A stretch of DNA of 8,143 bases from Deltaproteobacteria bacterium (lineage in GTDB: Bacteria; Desulfobacterota; DSM-4660; Desulfatiglandales; Desulfatiglandaceae): the NCBI GenBank assembly GCA_019314425.1, contig JAFCZI010000093.1, forward strand, positions 1-8,143, in the 5' to 3' direction. Both the position numbers and the translations under genes were made by a program. The notes beneath the pieces were generated by a model. The model had not been told where the DNA came from. It did no database searches and saw nothing but the letters and a program-made list of their open reading frames with translations. This document shows positions 7,802 through 8,143 of the stretch, one piece after another; the stretch's first letter is position 1; each line of letters opens with the position of its first letter.

Positions 7802-8034
7802 AAGCGAAAGAAAAATAAAAAGCAAGATCTGGACGTCACGGCTTTTAATGTAGTCCAAGAGGCTATAGGGGAAGGCCCACCCAAGGATTCCCTTGAAGAA
7901 TCACCCCCAAAGAATCCTCATGCCGTAGCTCTGGGTCGCCTTGGTGGTAAAAAGGGGGGGGCAAAGAAAGGCCTAAGAAGCTTACCGCAAAAGAACGGTC
8001 TGATATTGCTAGGATTGCTGCTAACGCCAGGTAA
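7802..8034 (+). pseudogene. Frameshifted relic of a small basic Gly/Ala/Lys-rich protein gene
   Basis: Two open stretches in different frames add up to one recognisable small protein. The first frame (from about 7802) reads KKQDLDVTAFNVVQEAIGE, a Pro/Lys/Glu-rich linker, then NPHAVALGRLGGKKGG. At a run of eight G (7954-7961) the sense leaves this frame and continues one frame over as KERPKKLTAKERSDIARIAA, then NAR, with TAA at 8032-8034. Joined, it resembles small bacterial proteins I recall with the pattern NPAAVALGRLGGLKGG...KL(T/S)xxERxxIAxxAAxARW, of unknown or loosely nucleic-acid-binding function. No ATG, GTG or TTG exists in the first frame between the upstream stop TAG (7796-7798) and the conserved region, so the gene also lacks a start. 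It therefore looks dead rather than merely misread. The family memory is not checked by any search. Confidence 0.7.
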
Positions 8035-8140
8035 ATATTCGGCCAGCACCCCATCTTCGCCTATTTTGGCCTGCTCACATAGCATTAGTATGCTACGCAG
8101 TCCCAAATAGACGAATATGAAGCACTGGCCAAACATTTAC
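8031..8140 (-). repeat. 110-nt long imperfect inverted repeat forming a hairpin of about 47 bp
   Basis: The arms 8031-8054 and 8117-8140 pair over 24 consecutive positions when read as minus-strand RNA, six of them as G-U. Inward, 8055-8066 pairs with 8105-8116 at 11 of 12 positions. GG/CC and CUGC/GCAG segments follow, separated by small internal loops, and a perfect 6-bp stem (8080-8085 with 8090-8095) closes a 4-nt loop at 8086-8089. The structure is nearly symmetrical about its centre. It is too long for an ordinary terminator. It could be a MITE-like or other palindromic repeat, a structured non-coding RNA, or the edge of a larger element beyond the window. It carries no gene. Its outer edge coincides with the stop codon of the neighbouring relic gene. 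Confidence 0.8.
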
Positions 8141-8143
8141 ATT

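Noticed and set aside
7863..8136. Two minus-strand open frames over the relic gene and hairpin
   Set aside because: They overlap the conserved plus-strand protein relic and start inside the hairpin arms; their similar N-termini arise from the inverted repeat, not from a gene.
8117..8143. Possible plus-strand gene start (ATG at 8117) running off the window
   Set aside because: The ATG is part of the right hairpin arm, and no ribosome-binding site precedes it.

Overview
This window looks like chromosomal DNA of a mid-GC Gram-negative bacterium. A sulfate-reducer-like member of the Desulfobacterota/deltaproteobacteria is my best guess, from the overall feel of the SMC, FtsY, patatin and nitroreductase proteins. 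That placement is inference, since the window has no rRNA or other marker gene. It holds five intact protein genes, one decayed small gene and one striking long hairpin at the right edge.

Left block, all on the minus strand (24-2759): a nitroreductase-family flavoprotein gene (2094-2759) overlaps the start of a patatin-like phospholipase gene (1234-2106) by 13 bp, so the two probably form one transcript. A good sigma-70-type promoter lies at 2853-2882, upstream of the nitroreductase. After a 106-bp gap comes a complete C5-cytosine DNA methyltransferase gene (24-1127). No restriction endonuclease is visible, but only 23 bp remain beyond its stop codon.

Central block, plus strand (3062-7706): smc encodes a full-length chromosome-condensation ATPase and is followed after 19 bp by ftsY, the signal-recognition-particle receptor GTPase. 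smc and ftsY are also adjacent in Bacillus subtilis, so this is ordinary housekeeping DNA. The divergent spacer 2760-3061 carries the minus-strand promoter, but I could not identify a convincing smc promoter in it.

Right block (7707-8143): this is the accessory-looking part. Downstream of ftsY lies a relic of a small basic, Gly/Ala/Lys-rich protein gene. It has no usable start codon, and its two halves are in different frames that meet at a run of eight G. Its reading frame ends at the exact edge of a 110-nt, nearly symmetrical inverted repeat (8031-8140) that folds into a stem of about 47 base pairs with a 4-nt loop. Seven arm-to-arm differences are all transitions that give G-U wobble pairs if the minus strand is transcribed, but A-C mismatches on the plus strand. 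This suggests selection on a minus-strand RNA structure, or a hairpin-type mobile repeat with that polarity. It is the best candidate here for something undescribed.
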